Source: Desulfobacterales bacterium (GTDB lineage Bacteria > Desulfobacterota > DSM-4660 > Desulfatiglandales > JALVZP01). From it: a stretch of 16,592 nt of DNA. Positions 15,378 through 16,592 of this stretch are shown here, one piece after another; within the stretch, counting starts at the first letter, position 1; each line of letters starts with the position of its first letter. Below the pieces are notes generated by a model, which was not told the origin of the DNA, ran no database searches, and saw nothing but the letters and a program-made list of their open reading frames with translations. The DNA is taken from the NCBI GenBank assembly GCA_027037575.1, contig JALVZP010000014.1:1-16592 (forward strand). Reading direction: 5' to 3'. The translations under genes and the position numbers were made by a program.

Positions 15378-16592
15378 TTATGATTTGGTTCTCCTGGGAT
15401 TTAGAAGCATATTAAATAACTTTATATATTCTTCTGCTGTATCTTCCCAAAGAAATCTTTTATCCATTGCATTTAGCATCATCCTTTTCCACTTTGCCTT
15501 ATCATAATAAGTAGTTATAGCTCTCTCAATTGCTTTTATCATTTCATTAGAGTCTGGATCATAAAACTTAAATCCTGTCTCTGGATATCCCTCTTCTGGA
15601 TCTGTTACAGTATCATTTAATCCTCCTGTTGCCCTAACAATAGGTATAGTTCCATATCTCATTGCATACATCTGCATAGAACCACAAGGTTCAAATATAT
15701 ATGGCATAAGGATCATATCAGATCCTGCAATAACTTTATGTAAAAGAGGATGGCTTTTTTGGAAGAAAACAAATAGTCTTTTTGGATAAAATTCCTTTAG
15801 ATGCATAAGAAGGTTTTCTATAATTGGATCTCCTGTTCCATATACAACCATAATAGGCCCCATCTGGCATATTTTAGAAAATGCCTCTATAACCAAGGGA
15901 AATCCCTTATCTTCTTCCAGATCTGATATCATTGCTATTATTGGCCTATCAATTGCATCTTCTTTTGAAATTCCAATTTCAGATATAAGGTCTTCTTTAC
16001 ATATCCTCTTTTTATCCAAGTCCTTTTTTGAATACCTCTTCTTTATAAAGATATCCTTTTCTGGATCCCAATTCTCATAATCTACCCCATTTAGTATTCC
16101 ATAGATCTTGTGGCTCATCTTCCTCATAAGCTCATCAATCCCTGCTCCATACTGGGGTGTCTGAATTTCTTTTGCATATGTAGGGCTAATAGTAACTATT
16201 GCATCAGAATAGATTACTCCAACCTTAAGAAGGCTTATGCTTTCATAAAATTCAAGCTGATCTATCTCCTCTTTACTAAATCCAAGCTCATATCCCTTGT
16301 CCAGATCAAAAAAGCCATGCCTCATCTCTGGTATAAGAAAAATTCCACAGGATATCCTTATCTTTCTCTGTCTTATATATGGCATAAGAAGTGCTGTATG
16401 CCAGTTATGTGAAATAAGAATCTCATAGGAAGAAAGAAAATCTGAGATAAGGCATAGGGAATTGCAAAAAAAAACAGAATCCTTTTCCTCATCTTTTTGA
16501 TCCGTTAATACAACATATGAATCTAAGCCATAAAACTTTGTCTTAAATATTCTTATTTCACCTTCTTCTAAAAGAATAGAGGGTGCCATTTT
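15378..16592 (-). CDS. Glycogen synthase-like glycosyltransferase (GT5), 5' end cut by window, altered active site
   Basis: 404 residues are visible; the frame is open through the last base, so roughly the first 70-90 residues (including the usual KTGG loop) lie outside. The methionine at 16587-16589 is probably internal. GT5 marks are VTISPTYAKEIQTPQYGAGI, IYGILNGVDYENWDP and EPCGSMQMYAMRYGTIPIVR followed by ATGGLNDTV. The last pair includes the conserved catalytic glutamate region. Several normally conserved sites differ: SHNWHTAL replaces HDWHTAL, the IHN-Y-QG loop reads FLIPEMRHG, and SRLxxxKG reads SDLEEDKG with Asp at the arginine site. It may be a divergent or non-canonical GlgA paralogue. 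It is separated from bamB by 163 bases and is probably a separate transcription unit. Confidence 0.85.
   Translation of the reverse strand, partial: KMAPSILLEEGEIRIFKTKFYGLDSYVVLTDQKDEEKDSVFFCNSLCLISDFLSSYEILISHNWHTALLMPYIRQRKIRISCGIFLIPEMRHGFFDLDKGYELGFSKEEIDQLEFYESISLLKVGVIYSDAIVTISPTYAKEIQTPQYGAGIDELMRKMSHKIYGILNGVDYENWDPEKDIFIKKRYSKKDLDKKRICKEDLISEIGISKEDAIDRPIIAMISDLEEDKGFPLVIEAFSKICQMGPIMVVYGTGDPIIENLLMHLKEFYPKRLFVFFQKSHPLLHKVIAGSDMILMPYIFEPCGSMQMYAMRYGTIPIVRATGGLNDTVTDPEEGYPETGFKFYDPDSNEMIKAIERAITTYYDKAKWKRMMLNAMDKRFLWEDTAEEYIKLFNMLLNPRRTKS

Noticed and set aside
1..16592. Reassigned genetic code with TGA read as tryptophan or glycine
   Set aside because: TGA terminates the radical SAM, moaC, SH3 and DUF2080 genes at sensible ends next to downstream starts, and tryptophan is TGG throughout. 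Only two TGA codons are read through, both at cysteine positions.
1..16592. CRISPR arrays, tRNA or rRNA genes
   Set aside because: I saw no regular repeat-spacer series and no tRNA- or rRNA-like segment. Intergenic gaps are all under 170 bases.

Overview
The window comes from an AT-rich bacterial chromosome. Arginine is mostly AGA/AGG and isoleucine often ATA. Gene content points to a strict anaerobe, possibly thermophilic. An atpZ-atpI-atpB head of an F0 operon, a siroheme/CcsA-like/HemA block, ribosomal protein bTHX and a tungsten-enzyme/Hdr cluster together suggest a Desulfobacterota- or Nitrospirota-like lineage. The phylum is an inference, not shown by the sequence. TGA is a normal stop here: it ends the radical SAM, moaC, SH3 and DUF2080 genes.

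Left edge (1-1271, minus strand): the start of an ATP synthase operon, atpZ > atpI > atpB, with atpB running off the window. A divergent promoter region (1272-1418) separates it from a long plus-strand run (1419-7539). That run encodes a tiny TTG-started bTHX ribosomal protein, a radical SAM protein, the siroheme synthase N-terminal module, a CcsA/HemX-like membrane protein, HemA, a divergent MoaE, MoaC, an SH3/coiled-coil/membrane-anchor protein, a DUF2080-type small protein and a GNAT acetyltransferase. Genes from 1419 to 6858 are packed with overlaps or 1-2 base gaps. A short promoter-like gap precedes the DUF2080 gene.

Right part (7536-15214, minus strand): a five-gene operon in the order AOR-family tungsten enzyme > FeS protein > HdrC/HdrB fusion > HdrA > MvhD-ferredoxin. 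This matches bamB-bamC-bamD-bamE-bamF of class II (ATP-independent) benzoyl-CoA reductase. Two genes look broken by a stop codon but are best read as selenoprotein genes. HdrA/BamE has an in-frame TGA at codon 73, and MvhD/BamF has one at codon 18. Each TGA sits where the family has a conserved cysteine, and each is followed about 22-28 nt later by a hairpin that fits the bacterial SECIS pattern. The corrected products are 1038 and 277 residues. A very good promoter (TTGACA, 17 bp, TATGAT) with a 10-bp palindrome in its spacer lies just upstream of bamB.

The genes fit together functionally. MoaC and MoaE contribute to the pyranopterin that the AOR enzyme needs, and HemA/siroheme feed tetrapyrroles. 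The Hdr/MvhD module would move electrons, probably by flavin bifurcation, to or from the tungsten site. No bamGHI, aromatic CoA ligase or selenocysteine machinery lies in the window, so the real substrate is not proven. The right edge (15378-16592, minus) holds a 5'-truncated glycogen-synthase-like gene that has lost several residues usually conserved in the GlgA active site.
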